DNA of 64,000 nucleotides, from the NCBI RefSeq assembly GCF_001754075.1, contig NZ_MIEH01000025.1, positions 62,001-126,000 of the forward strand. The letters are read 5' to 3'. Positions 54,089-62,645 of the stretch are shown one piece after another. The notes below the pieces were generated by a model. It was given only the letters and a program-made list of their open reading frames with translations. It had not been told where the DNA came from and searched no databases. How positions within the stretch are numbered: the stretch's first letter is position 1; each line of letters begins with the position of its first letter. This DNA is from Merdimonas faecis. GTDB taxonomy: Bacteria > Bacillota > Clostridia > Lachnospirales > Lachnospiraceae. The translations under genes were made by a program, and so were the position numbers.

Positions 54089-55417
54089 TTAAGTACAGTG
54101 GCGGAAAGAACGGTCAGTAAAGATCCGGGCAAATACCAGCCCCAGGGGCAGCGCCAGAACGATCAGCAGCGCGGAAGCCAGCCAGGAGGCGGAATCACCC
54201 AAAGACATTTCTCCCAGATTATATACGGCACGGTAGAGATACAGCCCCGGCACCATGATCACGATAGAAGGTACGGTAATGGAGATCCTGGGATATCCAA
54301 GCGGTTTCTGGATCAGCGAGGACAGAAGCCCGGCCGTCAGAGCGCCCAGAAAAGCAGCTACGGCAGGAGGGCAGGACAGAAGATCCACAAGCTCCAGCCG
54401 GAGCGTATTGGCAATCATTCCGATCCAGGCAGCGGAGGCCGCCAGAGGTATCGGGCTGTTAAACATAATGGAAAATCCAAAAACTCCGCAGAAGCTGGCT
54501 GCGAGCCTCAGGAAAAACAGCAGAACCGGTGAAAGCGCCAGTGAAGGAAATTCTTCAGGCTGCAGGTTTAAAAGAAGAGCCATGGCCCAGGCGGTGACGG
54601 TAGCAACTACTATGATCATAACTGCATAAATCAGCCGTTCCAAACCAGAACGCATATCCTGTTTTGCAAAGTCGATGCCGCTTGTGATAAAAGGGAATCC
54701 CGGGATGATAAACAGCATGGAACAGATATAGCCGGCCTCGTGGCTGGAAGAAACCGAAAAAATCTCCTCGATCAGCTGTATTGATCCTGCATATACCAGA
54801 CAGGCCAGTGCGACGGAAGACATGATACATAAAAATAAAGTATAGTGCCGTCTGGTCAGTCTGGCCCGGAGATAATTTCCTGCTCCTGCCCCTAAAAAGG
54901 TACAGAGCATTTCAATTACTCCTCCGCCAAGCAGAAAGCAGAACGCACAGCAGGCAAGGGCAGAGGCAAGGCCCAGCATAGCCGGTGAATAATGCCCGTG
55001 GATCTTATCAATTTCATCTAACTGGGAATGAAGCTGCCCGACTGTCATTTCCTTGCCGAATCTTGCAAAATTATTTACAAAACGTTCCATGCGGTCCAGC
55101 TTGGAGGTGTTAACCCCGGTGCTGGAAAGACTCAGAGAATGAGAAACAGAATTCTTTCCATCAAAACAGCTGTAATCGATGGAAAGAAGACCGATATTGG
55201 CATTGCATGTGATGCCAAGCTCCTCTGCCAGTGTGTTCATGGAACTTCTGACCCGCCAGGCTCCGGTTCCGCAGGACAGAAGGATCAGTCCGACTCTCCC
55301 GATCAGAGAAGATTTTTCGGAAAGACCAGACTGGATGGCCGGTATATTTTTAGCATGGGCTGTATAGTCATGCCAGTAGATGCTCATATGGTTGGGGGTG
55401 ATTGGATTGGTTGACAT
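54089..55417 (-). CDS. ThrE-family threonine/serine exporter
   Basis: A 442-residue membrane protein. The N-terminal soluble part has LILLSCGTGAWRVRSSMNTLAEELGI and the DUF1212 region. The membrane part has two sets of about five helices (for example LGLASALACCAFCFLLGGG and the C-terminal GYPRISITVPSIVIMVPGLYLYRA of the DUF3815 half). Both halves are in one chain here, whereas many Firmicutes split them into two genes. It probably exports small amino acids or organic acids. It has its own promoter and operator-like palindrome. Confidence 0.87.
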   Translation of the reverse strand: MSTNPITPNHMSIYWHDYTAHAKNIPAIQSGLSEKSSLIGRVGLILLSCGTGAWRVRSSMNTLAEELGITCNANIGLLSIDYSCFDGKNSVSHSLSLSSTGVNTSKLDRMERFVNNFARFGKEMTVGQLHSQLDEIDKIHGHYSPAMLGLASALACCAFCFLLGGGVIEMLCTFLGAGAGNYLRARLTRRHYTLFLCIMSSVALACLVYAGSIQLIEEIFSVSSSHEAGYICSMLFIIPGFPFITSGIDFAKQDMRSGLERLIYAVMIIVVATVTAWAMALLLNLQPEEFPSLALSPVLLFFLRLAASFCGVFGFSIMFNSPIPLAASAAWIGMIANTLRLELVDLLSCPPAVAAFLGALTAGLLSSLIQKPLGYPRISITVPSIVIMVPGLYLYRAVYNLGEMSLGDSASWLASALLIVLALPLGLVFARIFTDRSFRHCT

Positions 55418-55459
55418 AAAAGTTCCTTTCTATAAATAAGTCGATGTTTTTCAAGTAAC

Positions 55460-55505
55460 AGTATAGAGGGAATCAAGGAAAAGTCAACTATACTCCCGCG
55501 AGTAT
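55460..55505 (-). promoter_or_regulatory. Promoter and palindromic operator of the ThrE-type gene
   Basis: Minus-strand TTGACT (plus 55482-55487), 16 bp, TATACT (plus 55460-55465). Just upstream is a perfect palindrome ATACTC-CCGC-GAGTAT (55490-55505), a likely site for an activator or repressor. Confidence 0.55.
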
Positions 55506-55567
55506 TAATCATTACTTTCATTTATAGAAAAATAAAATAAACGAAAAACATATATAGATATTATGAA

Positions 55568-55597
55568 TTTTACTTATAAAAATCTGGATGCTAGAAT
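55568..55597 (+). promoter_or_regulatory. Weak promoter candidate of the ABC/nucleoside operon
   Basis: TTTTAC (55568-55573), 18 bp, TAGAAT (55592-55597), 60 bp before the first start codon. The region 55418-55656 is very AT-rich, so other choices are possible. Confidence 0.3.
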
Positions 55598-55656
55598 AAT
55601 GTTAGTTTATTTAAAAAGTATTGTTTCTACTGTACAGACAAAATGGAGATGCTGAC

Positions 55657-56412
55657 ATGAATACAGAAGAAAGAAACGAAAAACCATTTCTGGAAACACG
55701 AGAGTTATATAAAAGCTTTCGACATGTTGAAGCCCTTCGAGGGGTGTCTATCCGTGCTTATGGCGGAGAAGTGCTTGCGATTGTCGGCGATAATGGAGCC
55801 GGCAAGTCTACACTTATCAAAATCCTGTCCGGGGTGTTAACTCCCGACAGCGGTCAGATCAAGATCAACGGAAAAGAATATCATAAGCTGACTCCCAAAA
55901 AAGCTGCAGAAGAAGGAATTTCTACGGTATATCAGGATCTTGCTCTCGGGAATACGATGGATGTAGCATCGAATCTGTTCCTGGGAAGTGAGTTATCAAC
56001 GGCCGGATTTCTAAAGAAAAAACAGATGAAAGAAGAAGCAGAAAAACTATTGAAAGATCTGGATATCAAGATTCCGAATGTTTCTGTTCCGGTAGGAGAC
56101 TTAAGCGGCGGCCAGAGGCAGGGAGTCGCTGTGGCGAGACTTGTGCACCGTGGAGGGAAAATATTGATTTTCGACGAGCCGACGGCAGCTATGGGGCTGA
56201 ATGAGTCAGAGGCTGTTCTCAGACTGATCAGGAGATTGGCATCAAAAGGATATGCAGTGATCTTAATCAGTCATAATATGCAGCATGTGTTTCATATTTC
56301 TGACCGTATATGTATCATGCGTCAGGGAAAAGTCGTCAAAGAGTTGAAATCAAAAGAGACATCCATGGATGAGGTGGTCTCCTTTATAACAGGAAGTGTT
56401 TTAAGTGAGTGA
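55657..56412 (+). CDS. Sugar/nucleoside-type ABC transporter ATP-binding protein (single domain)
   Basis: A 251-residue ATPase. Walker A is GDNGAGKSTLIK, the Q loop reads YQDLALGN, the signature is LSGGQRQGVAVARLV and Walker B is ILIFDEPTAAMG. It resembles the N-terminal half of RbsA-type proteins (EALRGVSIRAYGGEVLAIVGDNGAGKS) but has only one ATPase domain, like FrcA-type members of the CUT2 family, so it should act as a homodimer. TTG 55621 is in frame, but ATG 55657 follows ATGGAGATGCTGAC and gives the better N-terminus. It overlaps the permease gene by 8 bp. Confidence 0.92.
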   Translation: MNTEERNEKPFLETRELYKSFRHVEALRGVSIRAYGGEVLAIVGDNGAGKSTLIKILSGVLTPDSGQIKINGKEYHKLTPKKAAEEGISTVYQDLALGNTMDVASNLFLGSELSTAGFLKKKQMKEEAEKLLKDLDIKIPNVSVPVGDLSGGQRQGVAVARLVHRGGKILIFDEPTAAMGLNESEAVLRLIRRLASKGYAVILISHNMQHVFHISDRICIMRQGKVVKELKSKETSMDEVVSFITGSVLSE

Positions 56413-57373
56413 CAGAAAAAGTATGATAAACAGAAAAGTAAAGGAATATTCGTATGTTCTGATTTTGCTGGGCATATTGATCGCGATGATCCTGATCATT
56501 TCTATGGCTTCTCCCTATTTTTTTTCCTGGAAAAACTGTAGAAACATATTGAATCAGTCGGCAATTTATCTGGTAATATCTGTTGGGATGACGCTGGTGA
56601 TCAGTGCAGGGCAGATTGACCTTTCGGTTGGATCTGTAATTGGTTTTTCCGGAATGGTAATGGGGATGATGAGCCTGAATGGAGCAGCGCCTGGAGTGGC
56701 TATTTTTGCGGGGCTTCTTTCTTCCTTTTTGATCGGAATTTTGAATGGGGCATTGGTTGCATATGGAAAAATGAATTCCTTTATCGTGACATTAAGTACG
56801 ATGACGATTGCCAGGGGAGTCATTTTGATATTGACAAATTCCCAATCTGTATTTGGCTTTGGAACAGCCTTTACTTTTATCGGAAGCGGAGCGGTCGGGC
56901 CGGTAAATATGCCGATCGTAATCTCGTTGATAGTCGCGTTAATTGGTGCAGTTATACTCCATAAGACTACATTTGGAAACTATTGTCTCTTTATTGGCTC
57001 AAATGAGGTGGCCTTGAATCGTTCTGGCGTAAATGTCAGACGATATAAGATGATTGTTTTCGGCATCTGTGGATTGTGTGCAGGAATTGCAGGAATGATC
57101 GTGACAGCAAGGCTGAATTCTGCAGAGCCTCTGGCAGGACAAGGTTATGAGATGGATGCGATTGCCGCTGCGATCTTAGGCGGCACCAGTATGAAGGGCG
57201 GAAAAGGAAGCATCATAGGAACGATTATCGCATGTTTTATCTTGAATGTATTAAAAAATGGTTTGACAATACTTTCTATCTCTTCACATTATCAGGAGAT
57301 ATTAACGGGATTTATTTTGATCATTTCAGTTTTGATATCAGAGTATCATGAAAGAGAAAAGAGAGAGGTGTAA
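56405..57373 (+). CDS. RbsC-type ABC transporter permease
   Basis: A 322-residue membrane permease with about ten helices. YLVISVGMTLVISAGQIDLSVGSVIGFSG, NGALVAYGKMNSFIVTLSTMTIARG and AIAAAILGGTSMKGGKGSIIGT are the BPD_transp_2 hallmarks. The likely start is GTG 56405, with AGGAAG eight bases before it and overlap with the ATPase gene. It forms the membrane channel with the ATPase before it and the binding lipoprotein two genes later. Confidence 0.92.
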   Translation: MSDRKSMINRKVKEYSYVLILLGILIAMILIISMASPYFFSWKNCRNILNQSAIYLVISVGMTLVISAGQIDLSVGSVIGFSGMVMGMMSLNGAAPGVAIFAGLLSSFLIGILNGALVAYGKMNSFIVTLSTMTIARGVILILTNSQSVFGFGTAFTFIGSGAVGPVNMPIVISLIVALIGAVILHKTTFGNYCLFIGSNEVALNRSGVNVRRYKMIVFGICGLCAGIAGMIVTARLNSAEPLAGQGYEMDAIAAAILGGTSMKGGKGSIIGTIIACFILNVLKNGLTILSISSHYQEILTGFILIISVLISEYHEREKREV

Positions 57374-57375
57374 AG

Positions 57376-58323
57376 ATGCAGAAAAAATTATTATCCCTTG
57401 GTGCTATCGCAATGGATATTGTACTAGACAGCCATGAATTGCCAAAAGATGACGGTTTTGCACTGATCAAAAATGAAGTGATGCTGCCGGGAGGCAGTGC
57501 ATCCAATGTTTCTGTCTGTGCATCCCACCTTGGAATGGACGTATACCAGACGGGAAAAGTGGGAGACGATGAGACTGGCAGAGAGTTTTTGAGAACGCTG
57601 AAAGAAGATGGGGTAGACGGAACGCATGTGGCGGTAAAAAAAGGAGGTACTTCCTTACATACATATATTATTACTGCTCCGGGTGGAAAACATTGTATTT
57701 TTGCAAACACAGGAGATACTGTATGTACATTGGAACCCGAAGAACTTCCGGAAGATCTGATGGATTCCATGGATATTTTCTATAATGATATGTTTTCACC
57801 GAAGGCAGCTCTCTGGCTGGCACAAAAGGCGGTGAGTCAGGGAAAACCTGTCATTTATAATATGCAGTGTGTACCGTCTTTTATGGACCAGTGTGGAACA
57901 TCCATGAAAGATATTGAAGAAATGATGAAACTGTGTACAGTTTTCATCAGTGGACGCGATGGGTTCAGGGAGATGACAGGAGAAGATGATTACCGAAAGG
58001 CCATGAGGATCATCCAGGATAGATATCATATCCAAGAAGGAGTGATCTGTACCGCAGGAAGTGAGGGAGCGATATGGCTGTGTGGTCAGGAGATAGAAGT
58101 ACCTGCATATCAGGTGGAGGCAGTAGATACGACAGGAGCAGGAGACTGCTTTCTGGGAGGATTTATCTATGCTTATTTCTGCGAAGAAGCCGGGAAAGAG
58201 GAGGCGCTGGAATTTGCGAATGCAACGGCGGCGATCAAATGCACGCAGGCAGGACCGCGCAGCCGGGCCAGTGCAGATCAGGTTCAGCAATTTAGGAACT
58301 CTGCAAAGGGAGATCCTGAATAA
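57376..58323 (+). CDS. PfkB-family kinase (ribokinase/pseudouridine-kinase-like)
   Basis: A 315-residue sugar or nucleoside kinase. GAIAMDIVLDSHELPKDDGFALI, PGGSASNVSVCASHLGMDVYQTGKVGDDETG and the catalytic DTTGAGDCFLGGFIYAYF are intact. The gene lies between the ABC permease (2 bp gap) and its binding protein, so its substrate is probably the imported compound. In the pseudouridine pathway PsuK has this fold and works before PsuG; a PsuG-like gene is the last of this operon. The substrate (ribose, nucleoside or C-nucleoside) is not proven. Confidence 0.88.
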   Translation: MQKKLLSLGAIAMDIVLDSHELPKDDGFALIKNEVMLPGGSASNVSVCASHLGMDVYQTGKVGDDETGREFLRTLKEDGVDGTHVAVKKGGTSLHTYIITAPGGKHCIFANTGDTVCTLEPEELPEDLMDSMDIFYNDMFSPKAALWLAQKAVSQGKPVIYNMQCVPSFMDQCGTSMKDIEEMMKLCTVFISGRDGFREMTGEDDYRKAMRIIQDRYHIQEGVICTAGSEGAIWLCGQEIEVPAYQVEAVDTTGAGDCFLGGFIYAYFCEEAGKEEALEFANATAAIKCTQAGPRSRASADQVQQFRNSAKGDPE

Positions 58324-58352
58324 TATAAAATTACAGAGGAGGAATTGTAATT

Positions 58353-59453
58353 ATGAAGGCAAAAGTGGTAAGTGTGCTTTTATGTATGGCAATGGTTACG
58401 ACTATGGCTGTAGGCTGCGGATCATCATCTGATTCATCAGAAAGTACAGACAGCAGCAAAAAAGAAAGCACAGAGGCAGAAGGTGGAGATGCGGAAGAGA
58501 CCGGGGAACAGACTTTATTCCAGCAGGCGGAAGCCCAGGTAGACGAAGACCTTGCGCCGCTGCCAGATAAAGATTCTGGGAAGAAACTGGCTGCGATTGA
58601 AAGTACTCTTTCCAATTCCTTCTGGGTAACTATGCAGGAGGGATATGAGGATGCGGCGGAAGAGTATGGAGTGTCCATCGATATTCAGGCAACAGATTCA
58701 GATACAGATACTGCAGGACAGCTGGATATTTTAAATAATATGCTGGTTCAGGATTATGATGCAATCGCAGTATCTCCGCTGACGGAAGACTGCCTGATCT
58801 CCGGAATCGTCTCCGCAAATCAGCAGGGTGTTACCGTGATCACGACTGGAAATGAAGTGAACGAAGAGGCACTGGAAGAGGCAGGAGGATCTCTGGATGC
58901 AAAGATCACTGTAGATTTTCACAATCAGGGAGTGCTGGGAGCACAGTACATCGTTGATCAGAACAATGGTGAAGGACAGGTTGCGATCATTGCCGGAAAT
59001 GAAGGAGCAACACAGTCTGATGCCAGAAGAGACGGAGCAAAAGAAACCTTTGAAAAGGCCGGAATGGACGTGGTAGCTGTAGAACAGTGTGATTTCGATG
59101 CACAGAAGGCTTACGATGCAGCGACAGCAATCATTGAAGCCAATCCAGATCTGGTGGGAATTGCCTGCGGAAATGATGATATGGCTTTAGGCGTTGTTCA
59201 GGCACTGGAAGAAAAAGGGCTGAATGATCAGGTGACAGTAGTCGGTGTTGATTTTACAGAAGAAGCCAAAGCGGCAATTGAAGACGGAAGTTATGATGCC
59301 TCCGTAGCAATGTCTCCATATCTTATGGGAAAAGAGGCTGTAATCATTATGCTTAAAGCACTGCAGGGAGAAGATGTATCCAGCATTGGAGACAGCACTC
59401 CGATGGCAGTTGTAGATGCAGATAACGTAGATCAGATGTCCGACTGGCATTAA
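58353..59453 (+). CDS. ABC transporter substrate-binding lipoprotein (periplasmic-binding type 1)
   Basis: A 366-residue lipoprotein with lipobox MAVGC (Cys at about 23) and an acidic Ser-rich linker. The sugar-binding fold is RbsB-like: NSFWVTMQEGYEDAAEEYG, QLDILNNMLVQDYDAIAVSPL, GQVAIIAGNEGATQSDARRDGAKETF, GIACGNDDMALGVVQALEEKG and VGVDFTEEAKAAI. It captures the substrate outside the cell. The strong downstream hairpin (59478-59512) may protect its mRNA segment. Confidence 0.92.
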   Translation: MKAKVVSVLLCMAMVTTMAVGCGSSSDSSESTDSSKKESTEAEGGDAEETGEQTLFQQAEAQVDEDLAPLPDKDSGKKLAAIESTLSNSFWVTMQEGYEDAAEEYGVSIDIQATDSDTDTAGQLDILNNMLVQDYDAIAVSPLTEDCLISGIVSANQQGVTVITTGNEVNEEALEEAGGSLDAKITVDFHNQGVLGAQYIVDQNNGEGQVAIIAGNEGATQSDARRDGAKETFEKAGMDVVAVEQCDFDAQKAYDAATAIIEANPDLVGIACGNDDMALGVVQALEEKGLNDQVTVVGVDFTEEAKAAIEDGSYDASVAMSPYLMGKEAVIIMLKALQGEDVSSIGDSTPMAVVDADNVDQMSDWH

Positions 59454-59477
59454 GAGCAAAACGGATGATAGAATATA

Positions 59478-59512
59478 TAGAAAGGAAATGCGGTTTATGC
59501 ATTTCCTTTCTA
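59478..59512 (+). promoter_or_regulatory. Intercistronic hairpin after the binding-protein gene
   Basis: A perfect 14 bp stem TAGAAAGGAAATGC / GCATTTCCTTTCTA with a 7 nt loop lies in the 85 bp gap. It lacks a T tract, so it is more likely a stabilising or partial-attenuation element than a full terminator. Confidence 0.65.
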
Positions 59513-59538
59513 TGTCTTGAGACAAAGGAGGATTCAAT

Positions 59539-60573
59539 ATGTTTGACAGAATACTGGGCGGATTGATCGGTGCCGGAGCAGGAGATGCAATGGGAGCGGC
59601 TACAGAAGCCAGAACAACAGAACAGATCATAGAATATTTCGGCCATGAAGTAACAGATTTTGAAAAGCCGCCCATGGATACTTTCGGAGCTGGAAATGAA
59701 CCCGGGCAGCTTACGGACGACTTCAGTTCTGCATATTTTGTGGCAAGGCATATTGCAGACCATGACGGTGAAGTGACTGAAAAAGTGGTACAGGAGGCAT
59801 TGATCGACTGGTCGGAGCATCATGTGTTCTTTGACCGGTTTGCAGGACCGACGACGCGTCTGGCAATTCGAAGATATAAAGGAGAAAAGATAGAAAAATC
59901 AGGAGGCGTGGAACTGGTGACTCGTCAGGCAACAAACGGTGCGGCCATGAAGATTTCGCCGATCGGCCTTATGAATGCTGGAAACATAGAGAAAGCGATT
60001 AAGGACGCGGTAACGGTTACTATGGTAACGCATGATAATTATCTCGCACTTTCAGGTGCCTGTGCAGTTGCGGCTGCGGTCAGTCATGCGGTGATGCCGG
60101 AAGCAACAGTCTACAGTGTACTGCAGGCAGGGCTGTATGGGGCAAAAGAGGGAGAAAAAATCGGCAGGAAGATTGCCCGCGATGTGGCAGGACCGTCTGT
60201 GGTCAAACGTATGGAAATGGCAATTGATATCGGCCTGGGAAGCGGAACCCCAAAAGAAAAAATGACAGAGATCGGGCATCAGATAGGAACGGGGCTTCAT
60301 GTGGCAGAGGCAATCCCGTCTGCGTTTGGTCTGTTTGCAGCGTATGATGGAGATGCGTTGGGATCTATCGTGGGAGCAGTTAATGTGGGGTATGATACAG
60401 ATACGATTGCAACCATGTCCGGCGCATTGTCCGGAGCTTTGCGAGGTGCAGAAGCTTTCCCGGCACATTTTCTGCCGACGCTTGAGGAGGCAAATCATCT
60501 GGAGATAAGAAAACTTGCCGAAGATCTGACTAGAATTGCTCAGAAGGTGGACAGACAGGAGGGAGTACGATGA
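59539..60573 (+). CDS. ADP-ribosylglycohydrolase-family protein 1 (intact metal site)
   Basis: A 344-residue all-helical protein of the ADP-ribosylglycohydrolase (ARH/DraG) family. Start motif GAGAGDAMGAATE, then TDD at 59-61 in GQLTDDFSS and DTDT at 286-289 in GYDTDTIATMSGALSGALRGAE. These two stretches hold the di-magnesium centre and both are complete. In this operon it is more likely to cleave an N-glycosidic bond of a nucleoside-like substrate than to reverse protein ADP-ribosylation; compare YegU of the E. coli yegTUV locus. It overlaps its paralogue by 4 bp. Confidence 0.9.
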   Translation: MFDRILGGLIGAGAGDAMGAATEARTTEQIIEYFGHEVTDFEKPPMDTFGAGNEPGQLTDDFSSAYFVARHIADHDGEVTEKVVQEALIDWSEHHVFFDRFAGPTTRLAIRRYKGEKIEKSGGVELVTRQATNGAAMKISPIGLMNAGNIEKAIKDAVTVTMVTHDNYLALSGACAVAAAVSHAVMPEATVYSVLQAGLYGAKEGEKIGRKIARDVAGPSVVKRMEMAIDIGLGSGTPKEKMTEIGHQIGTGLHVAEAIPSAFGLFAAYDGDALGSIVGAVNVGYDTDTIATMSGALSGALRGAEAFPAHFLPTLEEANHLEIRKLAEDLTRIAQKVDRQEGVR

Positions 60574-61619
60574 ATCAAAAAATATTAGGATGTTTGTTGG
60601 GAGCTGCTGTCGGGGATGCCATGGGCTCGGCGACAGAGACAAAATCAACCAGGCAGATTGAGAAGACATTTGGCGGACGGGTAGAGGAATTTAAGGAACC
60701 TCCAATGGATACGATGGCCCGGGGAAGACGGGCAGGACAGGTGACAGATGCATTCAGTATACCATATATTCTGACGGAACATCTGCTGAACGCGGACGGA
60801 AAAGCGTCAAAGGAACTGGGACAGAAGGCGCTGCTGGAATGGGGAAAAACAGAATACTTTGAACCATTTGCAGGAATGACAACCAGAAGTGTCGTAAATC
60901 GTTTAAGAGAAGATGACAAAATGGGAACCTGGGCATTTGCCGGACGGCTAGGAACGAAGTTGTACAAAAGCCACTATTATGCGCTTTCTTCTAACGGAGC
61001 GGCCAGTAAGGCATATCCGGAAGGACTGTTGAGCGCAGGGGACATTCAGAAAGCAATCGAGGATACTGTGGAAATTACCATGTCATCTCATGACGATCCA
61101 TACAGTATTTCAGGAGCATGTGCAATCACAGCGGCTGTAAGCGAAGCCCTTAAGAGTGACACCGATCTTTATAAAATCGTACAGGCTGCAAAATATGGAA
61201 GTGTAGAAGGGGAGAAATTTGCAAGAAAAAGGGACGATATCTGGACATATCCAGGGCCTTCTGTCACAAAACGTATCGATATGGCCGTAAAAATTGCCAT
61301 GCACAGCGGCAGTCAGCAAAATGTGGTACAAGAACTGTCAGAACGCATCGGAAGCGGACCGGCGATTGCTGAGACGGTACCGACTGCATTAGGAATTCTG
61401 ATTTCCAACCAGGGAAGAACAATGGAAAGTATCTATGATGCTGTAAATATCGGAGATGAGACCAGTGCAATCGGATGTATCGTAGGGGCAGTTGCAGGAG
61501 CATTCCGAGGAGCTGATTCCATTACGGAAGGGTATCTGGAAATCATCGAAAAAGAAAATAAGATGGATCTATGTTCTCAGGCAGAAAGGATTGAAAAATT
61601 GTGGGGAAATATCTCATAG
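60570..61619 (+). CDS. ADP-ribosylglycohydrolase-family protein 2 (altered metal site)
   Basis: A 349-residue paralogue of the preceding protein. The beginning GAAVGDAMGSATETKSTRQI and the end AIGCIVGAVAGAFRGAD align well. The metal ligands differ: TDD is TDA (Ala61), and DTDT becomes ETSA (Glu297, Ser299 in place of the two Asp). It may bind metal differently, use another chemistry or serve as a partner of protein 1. The ATG at 60570 lies inside ACGATGAAT, overlapping the previous stop by 4 bp. Confidence 0.88.
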   Translation: MNQKILGCLLGAAVGDAMGSATETKSTRQIEKTFGGRVEEFKEPPMDTMARGRRAGQVTDAFSIPYILTEHLLNADGKASKELGQKALLEWGKTEYFEPFAGMTTRSVVNRLREDDKMGTWAFAGRLGTKLYKSHYYALSSNGAASKAYPEGLLSAGDIQKAIEDTVEITMSSHDDPYSISGACAITAAVSEALKSDTDLYKIVQAAKYGSVEGEKFARKRDDIWTYPGPSVTKRIDMAVKIAMHSGSQQNVVQELSERIGSGPAIAETVPTALGILISNQGRTMESIYDAVNIGDETSAIGCIVGAVAGAFRGADSITEGYLEIIEKENKMDLCSQAERIEKLWGNIS

Positions 61620-62374
61620 AATCGGCATTATTAGGACAGGGACTACCAGGCATCACAGAAGAAGAGCTGGAAAGTCTGTGGCCTGAAAATCCGGACGGAG
61701 AAATTGCCTGGATGAAAGCAGGGACACTGATTACCGGCGGGATTTCAAAATTTGTAAGGTTCCGGAAAGAGACTGAAAACTGTGCAAGGATTTGTTATCA
61801 GAATTTTGAAACAGCGGCAGAACAAAAAAGAACTGGATTTTTGACTGCGTCGGGAACAATGAAAGCATGTGAAAAGCTGCAGGTACCATTTGCAGTGAGT
61901 TGTGGAATCGGAGGACTGAAAACGCAACAGACTATAGAGTCCTGCCATGACCTTCTGGCATTAAAGGAAAGCAGGGTATCTTTGATTGCTGCTTCGCCGA
62001 AAGATATGTTTGATTTGGAGCATACATTGAAAGAAGCGCAAAAAGAAGGGATTTATGTGTCCGGATGTGGAGACAATGTATGCAATGGATATTTGTTTTT
62101 GCAGAATCCGGTGGAAATACCATCTGATTTGAAAATTATGCAGGATAAAAACCGTCTGCTTTTACGGAAAATTCCTAAGAAAAAGAGGATTCAGGATGAC
62201 AGTATATTTGAGCAGGCTCTTCGGTATGCCAAAGAAGCAGAAAAAAGAGAGCTGCTTTTTCATCCATCATTTAATCAGAAAGTAGATGAACTGACAGAGG
62301 GATATTCTTCCCGGGTTCAGTTGGAGGCTTTGATCTCAAATATCAGATGGCTGGAAGAAAATGTAACAATTTGA
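61601..62374 (+). CDS. Divergent pseudouridine-5-phosphate glycosidase (PsuG)-like protein
   Basis: A 257-residue protein that I assign to the PsuG (indigoidine synthase A-like) fold by pattern. LIESALLGQGLPGIT matches the family start ALESTIIAHGMP (Glu7 conserved). Lys50 in ISKFVRFRK fits the family KVSRRD lysine. FAVSCGIGGLKTQQT matches TGGIGGVHRG, AASPKDMFDLEHTL matches CAGAKSILDIGLTL with Lys134, and DELTEGYSS matches NELTGGRSL. The His of GGVHRG is replaced, and the protein is about 50 residues shorter than usual PsuG, so the substrate or reaction may differ. It overlaps the previous gene by 19 bp (start 61601) and closes the operon. Confidence 0.65.
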   Translation: MGKYLIESALLGQGLPGITEEELESLWPENPDGEIAWMKAGTLITGGISKFVRFRKETENCARICYQNFETAAEQKRTGFLTASGTMKACEKLQVPFAVSCGIGGLKTQQTIESCHDLLALKESRVSLIAASPKDMFDLEHTLKEAQKEGIYVSGCGDNVCNGYLFLQNPVEIPSDLKIMQDKNRLLLRKIPKKKRIQDDSIFEQALRYAKEAEKRELLFHPSFNQKVDELTEGYSSRVQLEALISNIRWLEENVTI

Positions 62375-62382
62375 TAAATCAG

Positions 62383-62645
62383 GGAGTTGAATTCAAAACA
62401 CAGTCCGACGTCCGGGGCCGGGTACAAAGAGTGGAAGGTGAGATCACTTTCGCTGGTGGTATTGATCAGTTTATCTAAGGCCAGGGCATAACCGCATCCA
62501 CTTCTACAAAATGTGTGATGTTGTAGACCAATTTATAGGCGCGATATATATATATATAAAATTTCCGGATGTCTCTTTGAAACCAGGAAGAAAGCACGCT
62601 GCTGTCGTAGATCTGATATGAGACGATCAGAGGCTTTTCCCAGAT
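62383..62645 (-). pseudogene. Frameshifted C-terminal remnant of a LysR-family regulator
   Basis: Read on the minus strand, one frame gives KPLIVSYQIYDSSVLSSWFQ and YKLVYNITHFVE. Another then continues with SGCGYALALDKLINTTSESD and LTFHSLYPAPDVGLCF. Both parts match in order the substrate-binding domain end of Clostridia LysR regulators (LIYNAxLMVEEGLGYAL). The N-terminal HTH is missing, and a frameshift lies near 62510 beside a TA-repeat (62547-62559). Confidence 0.5.
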
